This document shows positions 41,937 to 51,594 of a stretch of 64,000 nucleotides of DNA, in pieces. Each line of letters opens with the position of its first letter. The first letter of the stretch is position 1. The position numbers and the translations under genes are program-made. The stretch spans positions 3,844,001 to 3,908,000 of the forward strand of contig NZ_CP029145.1 of the NCBI RefSeq assembly GCF_003149515.1, in the 5' to 3' direction. Below the pieces are notes generated by a model. It was not told the origin of the DNA, made no database searches, and saw nothing but the letters and a program-made list of their open reading frames with translations. Source of the stretch: Hymenobacter nivis. GTDB lineage: Bacteria > Bacteroidota > Bacteroidia > Cytophagales > Hymenobacteraceae.

Positions 41937-44288
41937 TCACAACTCGAACCGCTTCATAACCTGCGTGGTGAAGCTGCTGTAGCCGGGCGCGGCCACCATT
42001 TCGGCGGGGAGGGGCTGCACTTTGGCGGTGGTGGGCAGGCCCAGGCTGCGGTCGGTGGCGGTGAGGTGCAGGCGTTTGGCGTCGTTGGGGCCCAGCTCGA
42101 ACTCCAGCACGACGCCCTGGGGACCCGGGGCGAAGAAGGTGAGGGCGCTGTACGCGTTGCGGGAAAACAGGAGGGTGGGGTCCACGGCGTGGCCCGCTAC
42201 GCGCAGGCTTTTTAGCTTGAGGGTGGGCCAGCTTAGGCGCAGGCTCACCACATCGGGGCGGGCGGGGCGCACTTGCAGGCGCAGGCGGCGGCCGGTGGGC
42301 AGGGTGGTATCAGCCAGCACGGTGAGGGTGGGCGGGGCCAGCGGCAGGCGCGGGGCTGCCTGGTGCAGCACCGGCAGCGCCGAGCTAGGGAACAGCTCGG
42401 GCAGGGGCCCCACGGTGGGCGCGGGGAAAAACTGCCGCGTCCAGGCGTCGGGCTGGGCCATGCTGCTGATCCAGTAGGCTTGCCCGTGGTTGGCATCAAG
42501 AGTGTAGTATGCGTGCGTTTGCTGCGGGTGCTCGGCGGTGGGGCTGCTGGTGGCATGGCCCGCCGCCAGGGCCCCCAGGGCCACGGCGGCGGCTAGCAGC
42601 GGCAGGCCCCAGCGGGCGCCGGTGGTTTCGGTGCGGCCCAGGGCGGGCAGCAGCGCCGGCAGCAGCAAACCCAGCAGCACCGCCAGAAAAAATAGGCCGG
42701 CCAGCACCAGGGGCCCCAGGCCGGCCAGCGTGAGCAGCGCGCGCAGGTTGGGCGCCAGCAGCGCCACCGCCGGCACGGCCAGCAGTGCGCCCACGGGGCC
42801 CAGGGGCAGTGAATAAATCTCGCGCCGGCCCCGGGGCCCGATGAACGGCCGCGGTGTGGTCACCGTTTGCCAGAGCCAGCCCAGGGCCCCGCATCCGATG
42901 GGAATGCCCAGCAGGAAGCCCGACGTGGGCGCCTTCAGCTGCAAAAAGGCTTGCAGCCCGGCCAGCACCAGCAGCACGCCGCCGGTCAGCGAATCGGGCC
43001 GCAGCCACTGGCGCAGGGCTCCGTAGTAGGCCGCGAACACGGCCGTGCCCAGCGCCGCCAGCGCCAGGTGGTACCAGCCCACGTTGTAAAAGGCGTGGTC
43101 GTAGAACACCGCGTACTTTGGGTAGGCGGCCACCACGGCGCGCGCCAAGTACCAGCCCGCGGCCAGCACCAGCGCGGTGCCGATGAGCCAGGCCAGGGCC
43201 CCGCCCAGCAGGCCCGCCAGGCGCAGGCGGCCCCGCCGTCGGGCCTGCGCGATGGCTGCCAGCAGCAGCAACCCGCCCGCAATGTTTAGCCCCCAGTTCC
43301 AGCCGGCGTCGTAGCGCACCAGCCAAGTGCCCAGCGGGTTGAAGAAGGAGCTATCGGACGTGGGCGCGTGGGCGAGCGAGATGCTAGCGAAGTGCCGCAC
43401 CAGGGGCAGCATGTAGTCGCCGTGGTGCTGGAGCGAGGCCAGGTCGAGGTGCGCGGGCGTGTCGGCCGGGCTGTGGTAGTAGGCGTAGCCGCCGGTGAAG
43501 GCGAAGTTTAGCCCCGGCAGTCCCGCGGCCCGGAAGGCGGTGAAATCGGTGCCGTTGGGCAGGTAGCGGTAAATTTCGTAGGCTAGCGACGAGCCCAGCG
43601 GCGCCGACGGCGCGGCTCTGACGAATTCTTGCAGCACCCAGGTATTGCCGCTGCTTACTTCGAACAACAGGCTGGGCCCCGCGTTGCCCCGCGCCTCAAA
43701 ATTCAGCACCACGCCCACCTCGCGCCGCAGCCGGGCCGTGTCGGCGGCGTAGGCCTGGGCCCCCAGCAGGCCCACTTCCTCGCCGTCGGTGAACACCCAG
43801 CGCACGTCGTGGGCCAGGGGCGGGCCGGCGCGCAGGGCCCGGATGGTTTCAAGGGCGGCTGCCACACCCGCGCCGTCGTCGCTGGCGCCGGGTGTGTGCG
43901 GCTGCGAGTCGTAGTGCGTGAGCACCAGCACAGCGGGGCCCCCGGGCAGGCGGCCGGGCAGGCGGGCCACCACGTTTTGCACCCGCGCCCCGGTGAGGGC
44001 CCCGGGGCCCCCGGCCACCACCACAGTGGTGTCCTGCACGGTGGCCGTGAGGCCCAGGGCCCGGCAGCGGCGCAGCAGGTAGTCGCGCACGGCGGCGTTG
44101 GCCGGCGTGCCGATGCTGTGGGGCGTGCGTGCCACCACAGCCACCTCGCGCAGGGCCCGCTCGGCCGAAAACGCGGTGGCTGGGGCCCCGGCCGGCACTG
44201 GCCGCGGCGCCCGCGCCAGGTAGATGGCCAGCGCGGCAAATAGCAGCAGCCCAAGCAATGGCAGCCAGCGGCGTAGAAATGCGGACAT
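41937..44288 (-). CDS. M28-family metallopeptidase with C-terminal membrane domain
   Basis: This encodes 783 residues from the ATG at 44288 (MSAFLRRWLPLLG). One N-terminal helix leads to a zinc aminopeptidase domain: LTHYDSQPHTPGASDDGAG gives His and bridging Asp, and FTDGEEVGLLGAQAY gives the catalytic Glu pair. NGTDFTAFRAAGLPGLNFAF and YYHSPADTPAHLDL, with the final His, follow. About eight more helices and a soluble C-terminal domain come after. The layout resembles the endoplasmic Fxna-type peptidases and is found in many Bacteroidota; its substrate is unknown. Confidence 0.9.
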   Translation of the reverse strand: MSAFLRRWLPLLGLLLFAALAIYLARAPRPVPAGAPATAFSAERALREVAVVARTPHSIGTPANAAVRDYLLRRCRALGLTATVQDTTVVVAGGPGALTGARVQNVVARLPGRLPGGPAVLVLTHYDSQPHTPGASDDGAGVAAALETIRALRAGPPLAHDVRWVFTDGEEVGLLGAQAYAADTARLRREVGVVLNFEARGNAGPSLLFEVSSGNTWVLQEFVRAAPSAPLGSSLAYEIYRYLPNGTDFTAFRAAGLPGLNFAFTGGYAYYHSPADTPAHLDLASLQHHGDYMLPLVRHFASISLAHAPTSDSSFFNPLGTWLVRYDAGWNWGLNIAGGLLLLAAIAQARRRGRLRLAGLLGGALAWLIGTALVLAAGWYLARAVVAAYPKYAVFYDHAFYNVGWYHLALAALGTAVFAAYYGALRQWLRPDSLTGGVLLVLAGLQAFLQLKAPTSGFLLGIPIGCGALGWLWQTVTTPRPFIGPRGRREIYSLPLGPVGALLAVPAVALLAPNLRALLTLAGLGPLVLAGLFFLAVLLGLLLPALLPALGRTETTGARWGLPLLAAAVALGALAAGHATSSPTAEHPQQTHAYYTLDANHGQAYWISSMAQPDAWTRQFFPAPTVGPLPELFPSSALPVLHQAAPRLPLAPPTLTVLADTTLPTGRRLRLQVRPARPDVVSLRLSWPTLKLKSLRVAGHAVDPTLLFSRNAYSALTFFAPGPQGVVLEFELGPNDAKRLHLTATDRSLGLPTTAKVQPLPAEMVAAPGYSSFTTQVMKRFEL

Positions 44289-44515
44289 AAGCAAGGCGCT
44301 GCGTAAGGTCAAGTTAGGAATGAGCACCAAAGCAACGCACTGGCCCCCAGCAATCCAAAGCCGCCCGCCGGCTGCCGGCCGGGGCTCCCGCGCCCGGCCC
44401 GGCGTCGGGGCGAAATAGCAAGGTAGCAAGATGAAATAGGGAGCCGCCAAGATGGGGCCCAGTGGGGCGCGGCCGCTGCTAGGCCGTGCTTATCTTCCAG
44501 CCCTTATTCTATGCT

Positions 44516-44965
44516 ATGCCCCCCGTAAACCGCTTAATTATCCTCCTGCTGCTAGGCGCACTGCTGGGCTCGTGCAGGCTGTTTCACCCCTACCGGCTGC
44601 CCACGCCGCCCGTTTCGTCCGAGGTGAAAGCGCAGCGCAAGGCCGCTGAGCACGCCCGCAAGCAAAGCGCCCGCGCCGCCGGCCAGCACCGCAAGAAAAA
44701 AGACGCCACCGACGACGCCCCCACGGCCTCCGGCGCCGCTCCCACCGCCACCGCCGATGCGCCCAAGGAGCCCGCCAAGGCCGGCAAGCTGCACTTCGAC
44801 AAGAAAACCGGGCTCATGAAAAAGCCCAAGCTCAAGCGCCGCATCGTGCACAAGAAGCCGCACAAACCATTTAGGCCCCTCGAAGCGTTCAAAAACCTCT
44901 TCCACCGCAAAGCCAAACCCAATGCCAAGCCCCACGCCGCGTCGCCCAAAGCCGACCCCGAATAA
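44516..44965 (+). CDS. Basic lipoprotein of unknown function
   Basis: This encodes 149 residues from the ATG at 44516 (MPPVNRLIILLLLG). The lipobox LLGSC is clear. The mature part is very rich in Lys, Ala and Pro with repeated PKLKRRIVHKKPHKPF and HRKAKPNAKPHA segments, so it is likely disordered and positively charged. It resembles in composition, but not in motif, the TLSP-tail proteins at 31362-32761. It overlaps the next gene by 44 bases. Confidence 0.72.
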   Translation: MPPVNRLIILLLLGALLGSCRLFHPYRLPTPPVSSEVKAQRKAAEHARKQSARAAGQHRKKKDATDDAPTASGAAPTATADAPKEPAKAGKLHFDKKTGLMKKPKLKRRIVHKKPHKPFRPLEAFKNLFHRKAKPNAKPHAASPKADPE

Positions 44966-45275
44966 GCCGCCCCGCGCCGGCGGCTGGCTGCTGCTAGCGC
45001 TGGCCCTCGGTGCCGCCGCCCCCGCCCAGGCCCAAATCACGCCCCAAAAGGCGCGTGACGTGGACGCCGCCCACCGCCGGGCCCAACGCGAGGGCCGCCG
45101 CCTGCCCACGCCCTACAAAGACACGCACCTCGACATTCCCCGCACCCGCCTCGACCGTGGCGCCGGCGACCAACCCCGCCCCGCCGGGGCCGATGCCATG
45201 CAATACCGCCACGGGACCCCGGTGAACCCGAAGAACAAAAAAAACTTTCTGGGCCTGGGCCGTAAGAAGAAATAA
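44922..45275 (+). CDS. Small basic secreted protein of unknown function
   Basis: This encodes 117 residues. After a basic, Pro-rich start comes a signal segment (GGWLLLALALGAAAPAQA), then a charged mature part with ARDVDAAHRRAQREGRRLP and the tail PKNKKNFLGLGRKKK. The gene overlaps the previous one by 44 bases in a different frame, so the annotated start could be later; no better ATG precedes the hydrophobic segment. The pair is probably co-transcribed. Function is unknown. Confidence 0.65.
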   Translation: MPSPTPRRPKPTPNKPPRAGGWLLLALALGAAAPAQAQITPQKARDVDAAHRRAQREGRRLPTPYKDTHLDIPRTRLDRGAGDQPRPAGADAMQYRHGTPVNPKNKKNFLGLGRKKK

Positions 45276-45400
45276 CCGTCCGTTTGTTGGTGCAGAGAAT
45301 TATTGGCCGCGGCCAGTGTTAAGGGCCCGGTGAATATATCTTCGCAACCGGCCCTGGCCTGGCCAAACGGGCAATAAGTCAGTAACTTAAACTCTGTTCT

Positions 45401-45748
45401 ATGTCTACTCCCTGGCTTCCGCTCACCGATGCGGCCCAACTCACGGCCATTGCCGACGAATCGCGCCAGCACCCCGTCATCATCTTCAAGCACAGTACCA
45501 CGTGCTCCATCAGCGCTGCGGCGAAGGCCAAAATTGAGCGCCAGTGGGCCGCCAGTGGCCTCGACGCCGTGCCGATTTACTACCTCGACCTGCTGCGCTT
45601 CCGCCCCCTGTCGGCCCAGATTGCCGAGCAGTTCGGCGTGCAGCACGAGTCGCCCCAGCTGCTGCTCATCCAAAACGGCGAAGCCACGTTCGCCGCCTCG
45701 CACATGGGCATCCGCCTCGATGCCGTGAAGGCCGCCGTGGCCAGCTAG
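45401..45748 (+). CDS. ytxJ: Bacillithiol system redox-active protein YtxJ
   Basis: This encodes 115 residues with a thioredoxin-like fold. FKHSTTCSISAAAKAKIERQW carries the single active-site Cys (monothiol TCSIS motif), and the cis-Pro region is HESPQLLLIQNG. The protein is thought to reverse bacillithiol mixed disulfides, as glutaredoxins do for glutathione. The presence of bshC at 25935 supports this role. Confidence 0.93.
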   Translation: MSTPWLPLTDAAQLTAIADESRQHPVIIFKHSTTCSISAAAKAKIERQWAASGLDAVPIYYLDLLRFRPLSAQIAEQFGVQHESPQLLLIQNGEATFAASHMGIRLDAVKAAVAS

Positions 45749-45775
45749 GCGCTGGCTACGCCACCAAAAACCAAC

Positions 45776-45809
45776 GGGGCCCCCGGCGCAACTTGCACCG
45801 GGGGCCCCG
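45776..45809 (+). terminator. Hairpin terminator after ytxJ
   Basis: GGGGCCCCCGG (45776-45786) pairs with CCGGGGGCCCC (45798-45808) around an 11-base loop, followed by GTTTC. A second short hairpin follows at 45834. Confidence 0.75.
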
Positions 45810-45833
45810 TTTCTGTTGGGAGGAAGTTAATTG

Positions 45834-45866
45834 AACGTCATGCTTCGCTACGCGCTGCATGACGTT
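45834..45866. repeat. Deletion derivative of the GAAGCATCT palindrome
   Basis: AACGTCATGC (45834-45843) and its exact complement (45857-45866) are the outer ends of the 20712-type copy, with nearly all of the inner core missing. It is followed by a T run and could work as a terminator. Confidence 0.65.
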
Positions 45867-45919
45867 TTTTTCTGTGCAACTCCTTGGTAAGGAGCAATCT
45901 TTTCCTTCGGGCCGGGGTC

Positions 45920-46330
45920 CTACAGGTCGTAGCTGAATGTGATTTGCTCGTCCACGTCGGGGTGCAGGCTCAGGGCCACGGGGCAGGTGCGGGCGGTGCG
46001 CTCCATCAGGGCCCGGTCGGCGGCGGCGAGGGCGGCGGGCAGGTGCAGGGCCACCTCAATGCGCGCGATGCGGCGCGGGGCCTCGGTGCTCATGTGCTTG
46101 GTGGTGGTGTAGGTGCTGCCGGCCAGGGCAAGCTGGTGGCGGTCGGCCACGATGCCCATGGTGGTGACGATGCACGAGGCGAGGGCCACGCACACCAGGT
46201 CGGTGGGCGAGAAGGCTTCGCCCTTGCCGTGGTTGTCGACGGGCGCATCGGTGTGGATAACGGTGCCCGAGGCCACGTGGGTGGCTTCGGTGCGCAGGTG
46301 GCCGAGGTAATGGGCGGTGGCGGTGGGCAT
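45920..46330 (-). CDS. OsmC-family protein
   Basis: This encodes 136 residues from the ATG at 46330 (MPTATAHYLGHLRTEA). OsmC-fold proteins are small peroxidases that reduce organic hydroperoxides with two cysteines. Here one Cys lies in VALASCIVTTMGI (helix start) and the other in ARTCPVALSLHPDV, at the expected spacing, so both redox residues are present. The longer open frame to 46837 is antisense to the next gene and was not used. It converges with ytxJ, a shared theme of thiol redox. Confidence 0.92.
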   Translation of the reverse strand: MPTATAHYLGHLRTEATHVASGTVIHTDAPVDNHGKGEAFSPTDLVCVALASCIVTTMGIVADRHQLALAGSTYTTTKHMSTEAPRRIARIEVALHLPAALAAADRALMERTARTCPVALSLHPDVDEQITFSYDL

Positions 46331-46466
46331 TGCGTGTATCTTTACGAGTGGAACGGGAACGGGGCCAGGGGCCGCGCAAAGGTAGCTCGCCCGCCGAACC
46401 CAACCGGCCGCGCGCGGGTTCTGGGGGCTATCCTCTCTCATCTGTTTGCGCCTAACTTCGTTGCGT

Positions 46467-47357
46467 ATGTTGTGTGTTCGCCGCTTCCTTCCCGGTTTGG
46501 TGCTGGCCGGGGCCCTGCCGCTGGCCGCCCGGGCCCAAGATGTGCCCGCGCCGGCCCGCCCCGCCGCCCGCGCCACGGCGCCGGCGCCCGCCCGCCGGCC
46601 CGCGGCCGGGCCCCCCGCCAATGGGCGCCCACCCATGGCCACGGCCGCGCCGTCCGATGAGCAGTCGTACCACAAGGAGTTCGTGTACGGCATCAACTTC
46701 AACACCCAGGGCGGCCTCATTGGGGGCGTGTCCATCCGCTCGGCCCGGGTGCTCGACGACCGATGGCTGCGCTTCTGGAGCCTGGAGGGCGTGTCGCTGA
46801 AAAACCAGAAGGAGGAGCGCGTCAGCAACACCACCACGGGCGGCAGCTACATCTACCACAAAACCAACTATGCGTTTGCCCTGCGCCCGTCGTTCGGCGT
46901 GCAGCGCATCCTGTTCCGCAAGGCCGCCGACGCTGGGGTGCAGGTGAACGCCCTGCTGAGCGCGGGGCCCTCCATCGGCATCCTGATGCCCTACTACATC
47001 AGCTACGACTACACGGCGGCCAAAACGCTGGTTTTCAACTCCAGCGACGACATCCGCGACGAGCAGTACGACCCCAGCATCCACGTGCAGGAGGGCGCCA
47101 TTGTGGACCACGCGCCGTTTTTTAGCGGCATCGGCAGAACCCAGCTCGTGGCCGGGGCCCACCTGCGCGGGGCCCTCAGCTTCGAGTACGGGCGCTACCG
47201 CGACGCCGTGGCGGGCATCGAAGCCGGCTTCCTGGTTGAGACCTACGCCAGGCGCCTGCTCATCCTCAGCCCCGGCAACCAGGGCGACGCCGCTCTCATC
47301 AACAACAAGTTCTTCCCGTCGGTGTACCTCACTTTGTACATCGGTCACCGCTCGTAA
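46467..47357 (+). CDS. Predicted outer-membrane beta-barrel protein
   Basis: This encodes 296 residues from the ATG at 46467 (MLCVRRFLPGLVLAGAL), a signal peptide with cleavage near ARAQD. A Pro/Ala-rich linker (PARPAARATAPAPARRPAA) follows, then a beta-rich domain of alternating strands (VYGINFNTQGGLIGGVSIR, NYAFALRPSFGVQRILF, and AHLRGALSFEYGRYRDAVAG) ending in VYLTLYIGHRS, typical for small barrels. It likely sits in the outer membrane; the function is unknown. Confidence 0.8.
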   Translation: MLCVRRFLPGLVLAGALPLAARAQDVPAPARPAARATAPAPARRPAAGPPANGRPPMATAAPSDEQSYHKEFVYGINFNTQGGLIGGVSIRSARVLDDRWLRFWSLEGVSLKNQKEERVSNTTTGGSYIYHKTNYAFALRPSFGVQRILFRKAADAGVQVNALLSAGPSIGILMPYYISYDYTAAKTLVFNSSDDIRDEQYDPSIHVQEGAIVDHAPFFSGIGRTQLVAGAHLRGALSFEYGRYRDAVAGIEAGFLVETYARRLLILSPGNQGDAALINNKFFPSVYLTLYIGHRS

Positions 47358-47383
47358 CCAAGTAGCCGTGCAACAGTAAATGG

Positions 47384-47470
47384 GTTACCAGTTACTCGTT
47401 GACAGTTGTTGGTCAATGGGTTATGGTTGAGCTAATAAATAACAACTAATGACTAACAACTTAGTTGTAA
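47384..47470. repeat. AACAACT-type diffuse inverted repeat
   Basis: TTACTCGTTGACAGTTGTTGG on the left, and AATAACAACTAATGACTAAC and AACTTAGTTGTAAG on the right, resemble the AACAACTGACAAC family but with poor arm pairing. It lies upstream of lipA. Confidence 0.45.
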
Positions 47471-47607
47471 GTCATAGATCATGAAGGCTGAGTTGGGGCC
47501 CCGGCCCGGCCGGGGAAGCGAATTTTCACGCTTTTGCTGCTTCAACTCGTACCGCGGCCACTACCCACCGCTTCATGGTTTACAACTTGCAATTCATAAT
47601 TAATAAT

Positions 47608-48504
47608 ATGATTGACCTGCCCATCCTTAACCAGCCCGAAACGGCCGCCCCGGCCCGCCCCCGCAAGCCCGATTGGCTGCGCGTGAAGCTGCCCGTGGGC
47701 CCCGAGTACGCCGCCGTGCGTAAGCTCGTCGACGAGCACAAGCTGCATACCATTTGCGAAAGCGGCAACTGCCCCAACATGGGCGAGTGCTGGGGCGCTG
47801 GCACCGCCACGTTCATGATTCTGGGCAACATCTGCACCCGCTCGTGCTCGTTTTGCGCCGTGGCCACCGGCCGCCCCACCGAGCTTGACCTCGACGAGCC
47901 TCGCCGCGTGGCCGAGGCCATTGCCCTGATGAAGGTGAAGCACGCTGTACTCACGAGTGTGAACCGCGACGAGCTGAAGGACCGCGGCGCCAGCGTGTGG
48001 CGCGAAACCGTGGTGCTTACCAAGCAGCTTTCGCCCGGCACCACCATCGAAACGCTCATCCCCGACGTGAAAGCCAACTGGGACGCGCTGGAAACCATGA
48101 TTTCGGGCGGCCAGGAGGTGATTTCGCACAACGTGGAAACCGTGGGCAGCCTCTACCGCCTGGTGCGCCCTCAGGCCAAGTACGACCGCTCGCTGGAGCA
48201 AATTCGCCGCACGAAGCTGGCCGGGCACCGCACCAAGTCGGGCATCATGCTGGGCCTGGGCGAGCAGCCCGACGAGCTGTACCAGGCAATGGACGACCTC
48301 GTGGCCAACGGCCTCGACATCCTCACCCTCGGCCAGTACCTCCAGCCCACCAAGCGCCACTTGGCCGTGGCCGAGTTCATCACTCCCGACCAGTTTGCCC
48401 ACTACCGCGAAGAAGGCCTCAAGCGCGGCCTGAAGTACGTGGAAAGCGGCCCCCTGGTGCGCAGCTCCTACCATGCCGAGCGCCACGTAAACGTGCCGGT
48501 GTAG
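47608..48504 (+). CDS. lipA: Lipoyl synthase
   Basis: This encodes 298 residues from the ATG at 47608 (MIDLPILNQ). It inserts two sulfur atoms into octanoyl groups on lipoyl domains using two iron-sulfur clusters and SAM. The auxiliary cluster motif is [12 protein letters not shown], the radical-SAM motif is CTRSCSFC, and the C-terminal RSSYHAE segment supplies the final Ser ligand. The lipoyl cofactor is needed by the E2 partner of the E1 enzyme and by the glycine cleavage H protein that works with gcvP, both in this window. Confidence 0.96.
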   Translation: MIDLPILNQPETAAPARPRKPDWLRVKLPVGPEYAAVRKLVDEHKLHTICESGNCPNMGECWGAGTATFMILGNICTRSCSFCAVATGRPTELDLDEPRRVAEAIALMKVKHAVLTSVNRDELKDRGASVWRETVVLTKQLSPGTTIETLIPDVKANWDALETMISGGQEVISHNVETVGSLYRLVRPQAKYDRSLEQIRRTKLAGHRTKSGIMLGLGEQPDELYQAMDDLVANGLDILTLGQYLQPTKRHLAVAEFITPDQFAHYREEGLKRGLKYVESGPLVRSSYHAERHVNVPV

Positions 48505-48654
48505 TACTGCCAGGGCCCCGGGGCGGACGAACGCACGGCTTTTTCATGGCTGCCGGCATGCTGCTGGTGCAAAGCACTACGGGGCCCGGCTTATTGCCCG
48601 TGGCTCCAACGCCACTGTAGCGCAAGCCCATTCTAAGAAGCTGTTTGAAACGGC

Positions 48655-48692
48655 CATACTTCACCGCGTGGACGCCAGATGAGCATGGCCAT
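48655..48692. repeat. Half copy of the GAAGCATCT-family palindrome
   Basis: ACTTCACCGCGTGGACGCCA, running on through GATGAGCATGGCC, corresponds to the right outer arm of the 23143/27706-type copies. The left half is absent. Confidence 0.55.
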
Positions 48693-48726
48693 CGAAAAGG
48701 GCGTTTAGCTAACTCAAACGGCTTTT

Positions 48727-48771
48727 AAGCAAACGCGCCTCTTTCTAATATAGAAAGAGGCGCGTTTGCTT
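48727..48771. terminator. Perfect 21-bp hairpin downstream of lipA
   Basis: Arms 48727-48747 and 48751-48771 are fully complementary (AAGCAAACGCGCCTCTTTCT-type stem) with a 3-base loop. It lies between lipA and the convergent MSEP-CTERM pseudogene, so it probably ends both transcripts. Confidence 0.8.
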
Positions 48772-48820
48772 AGGGTAAACACCTGAATAATAAGCAGCGC
48801 ATTTGGTGTTATTCCTTGGA

Positions 48821-50875
48821 TTATTGCTGGCGCCCCAGGGCCCAAACGCCCATCCCTAGCCCAAACAGCAGCAATCAAACCGCGCCGTCGTTGAGCGGTA
48901 CGGCGGTGGGCGGCTCGGCCGGCTCCTCCTGGGCGTCGAGGCTGGCGTTGGCCGCCAGGGTTTGGGCCTGCTTGCGGAGCAGCGCGGTCTTTTGGGCTTC
49001 GTTTTCGAGGGCTAAAAACGAGGTCAACGGGGTGAGGATGCGGTTAGCGAAACTGGCCTGGGTTAACGCCACGCGCTGAGCGTCGGCCTCGGCGGGGTGC
49101 AGGGTTTGCCACTGGCTGTAGCCTTGCGGCCACAGGCCCGCCAACCAGCGCGACGAGGACCCGGCGGTGGGCATCAGGTCCGCCTGCGGCTGGCTTAGCA
49201 CTACGGCGGGCAAGCCGTCGTCGGGTAGGTAGGCCTGGGGATGGGCGGCCGTGGGCCAGGCGCGCACGGCCCGGCCGGCCGGGGCCCCGGTGGCGGCCAG
49301 GGCCGGCGCAAACGGGTGGCGCAGCGAGCGGGCTTCGGCGCGCCGTACGGCACTAGCACCAAAAAGCCGTCACCCTCCGGGTACGCCGGGGCCAGGTCGG
49401 CGAAGTCGGGCGCCAGCACGGCCTGGGCCAGCGAACCGGTGACGACGACCAGCACCGGGTAGCTGGGGGCGGGGTGCAGCTGTGCATCGGCCAGCACGCG
49501 CTGCACGGCCCCGGTGAGGTAGCAGCCACCCGCGTTGGGAAAGGCATCGAGCTGGCTTTGCCAATCGCGGCCGGCGGGCACGGGCGTGGCGCAGGTATTT
49601 ACGAGGGTGAAGCGCGGGGCCCCCAGGCCGGGCCGGGCCTGCAAAAAGCGCGTAACCCACTGCTTGTAAGCGGGCTTGCGGCCGGCTTTGCCCGCCGATA
49701 CGTCGAGCAGAAAGTGGTAGTAGGGCCGGCGCTGCATTAGGGGCCGCCGCTGCTTGGCCGCCGCGCCGACGTACACGACTGTGCCGCCGGGCGTGGCCGT
49801 GGCCCCCGGCGCGGGCGCGGGGCCCCGGGCAGTGTTGCCCAGCGCCGCCGCGTCGTCGTCCAGCGCCCGTATATGCACCACCAGCACCACTAGCGGCGTG
49901 AGCATCAGGAAGCCTGTGCCGATGGCAACAACCGCCAGCACAGACAGCGGCAGAAACGGCAGGAACACCAAGAAGAAATAGGCCATGTAGCCCAGCAGCA
50001 CGCTGCGCCCGGCCAGCAGTGCCAGGTGCCACCCGGGCCGCGCCGGCGCCGGGCAGCACAGCAGCACGCCGTTGAGCACCGCCAATCCGAAAAACCAAGG
50101 GCTGCTGAAATCTCCGGAGGTGCCGTTTTTCGTGCCCCCGCCCAGGCCGTCTAGAAATAACTCCTTGTTTACCAGTAGCCCCAGCACGGGGAGGACTAGG
50201 GCAACCATGATTTTCCAGGCCAGGCTAAACGTGCCGTCCGGGCGGTTCAGGCCGATGATGTAGGCGCCCCGCACCAGGTAGAACAAGAACGCCAGGGGCC
50301 CTACGGTGAGCAGCGCGCCGGACAGCCCGTTGCTGAACCACTGCGGATGCGGCGATTGATTAAAATGGCGGTAAATGGCCCACGGTGCCCAGACGGCCAC
50401 CCAGGTTGCCACGGGCACCGCCGCGGCCAGCTAAAGCTGGGCAGCGCGCGGTGCGGGCGGTCGGCAGGGGTGGCGCGCACCACCAACACCAGCAGCGCAT
50501 GGGCCAGCGTGGGCATCAAAAACGTCCAGACGTACAGGATGGGTTCGGTGGGCACCATCCAGCGCGGTACCGCGGGCGGGATCAGTGGTCGCTGTCGTGG
50601 GTGCCCAGCCACAGCAGGGCCCCGTAGGCCACCAGGGCCGCCCCCGCGTACCCAGGCGCTGATGCGCTGGCCCCGCCGCCAGTACCAGGCCGCGTAGCCC
50701 ACGTCAGGGCGGCGGCCCCGGCCAGCCCCAATGCCTGCTGCTGCCAGAGCGCCATGCTTTCGGGCGTCAGCAGCGACTTGATGACGCTGAACTCGCCGTT
50801 GTACAGCAGCGCCAGCCTCACCGTGGGCGCTGTACTGACGAGAAGTAGCCACCTGGGCGTAAGGATGTTGCGCAT
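48821..50875 (-). pseudogene. MSEP-CTERM-like (exosortase N associated) membrane protein, multiply broken
   Basis: Pieces in different frames give one large membrane protein. N terminus: MRNILTPRWLLLVSTAPTV from 50875, breaking near 50582. Next frame: RWMVPTEPILYVWTFLMPTL and HALLVLVVRATPADRPHRAL, breaking near 50430. Third frame (50418-49310): WFSNGLSGALLTVGPLAFLF, then FFLVFLPFLPLSVLAVVAIG, then a vWA/Rossmann-like soluble part. Fourth frame from 49267, ending at a TGA (48877-48875), followed in frame by LLLFGLGMGVWALGRQQ and a TAA at 48821, i.e. a C-terminal membrane sorting anchor cut by TGG to TGA. The pieces resemble the MSEP-CTERM family, whose members occur with exosortase N. No exosortase gene is adjacent. 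Family name is from memory of the N-terminal and transmembrane pattern. Confidence 0.65.
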
Positions 50876-51090
50876 ACGGCAATGGCTCTGGTGGTGCAGC
50901 GTGAATAGGGCCCCGGCCGTCTTGGCCGTCGGTGGGGCAGTCCGGATTAATATACTGATGTAAATGTATTACGAAGAACTTTGAAATTCAAAGTAAATGC
51001 CTGGAAAGTTTCTCATTCGTAAATAGGTATTAAAGCTAATTCGGAAGTGTGTGTTAAGTTACTGCCCGTAGGCGAGGCGTAAATTTGGCT

Positions 51091-51594
51091 ATGGATTACC
51101 TGAGTTTGCGCGAGCGGCCCCGCCAGTTTCTGGCCCTGACCAGCCTGCGAGCGGCGGAGTTTGACGACTTGCTGACCGACTTTGCCCCGGCCTGGGAGCG
51201 CCACCACCGCTACCACACCCTGGAAGGAACCCAACGGGCGTTCCCCGCCCACCGCGAGCGGGCCAACGCCGTGCTGGCGGGCAGCGATATAAAGCTCTTT
51301 TTTCTGCTCACCTACCTCAAAAGCAACGCCTTGCAAGAGCACCAGGCCGCCAGCTTTGGCATTTCGCAAGCGCGCGTCAGCCACTTGGCTACCGCCCTGC
51401 TGGGCGTGCTCAACCAGGTGCTGGCCCGGCGCGGGCTGCTGCCCGTGCGCGACGGCGGCGAGTTGGCTCAGCGCCTGGCTAACCACCCGGAGCCGGTCTT
51501 TGCCTACGACGGGGTCGAGCGGGGCGTACCACGTAACACGGACCGGGAGGCCCAGGCGGAGGAGTACAGCGCCAAAAAAAAGCGCACCGCGTGA
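51091..51594 (+). CDS. IS5-family transposase, N-terminal frame
   Basis: This encodes 168 residues from the ATG at 51091 (MDYLSLRERPRQFLALT). It carries the helix-turn-helix region (FLLTYLKSNALQEHQAASFG) and the first part of a DDE_Tnp_4 domain up to FAYDGVERGVPR. A run of eight A (51574-51581) precedes the stop. A -1 shift there continues as KKKAHRVKNMTLCDS in the next frame, so the split is likely programmed. Confidence 0.85.
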   Translation: MDYLSLRERPRQFLALTSLRAAEFDDLLTDFAPAWERHHRYHTLEGTQRAFPAHRERANAVLAGSDIKLFFLLTYLKSNALQEHQAASFGISQARVSHLATALLGVLNQVLARRGLLPVRDGGELAQRLANHPEPVFAYDGVERGVPRNTDREAQAEEYSAKKKRTA

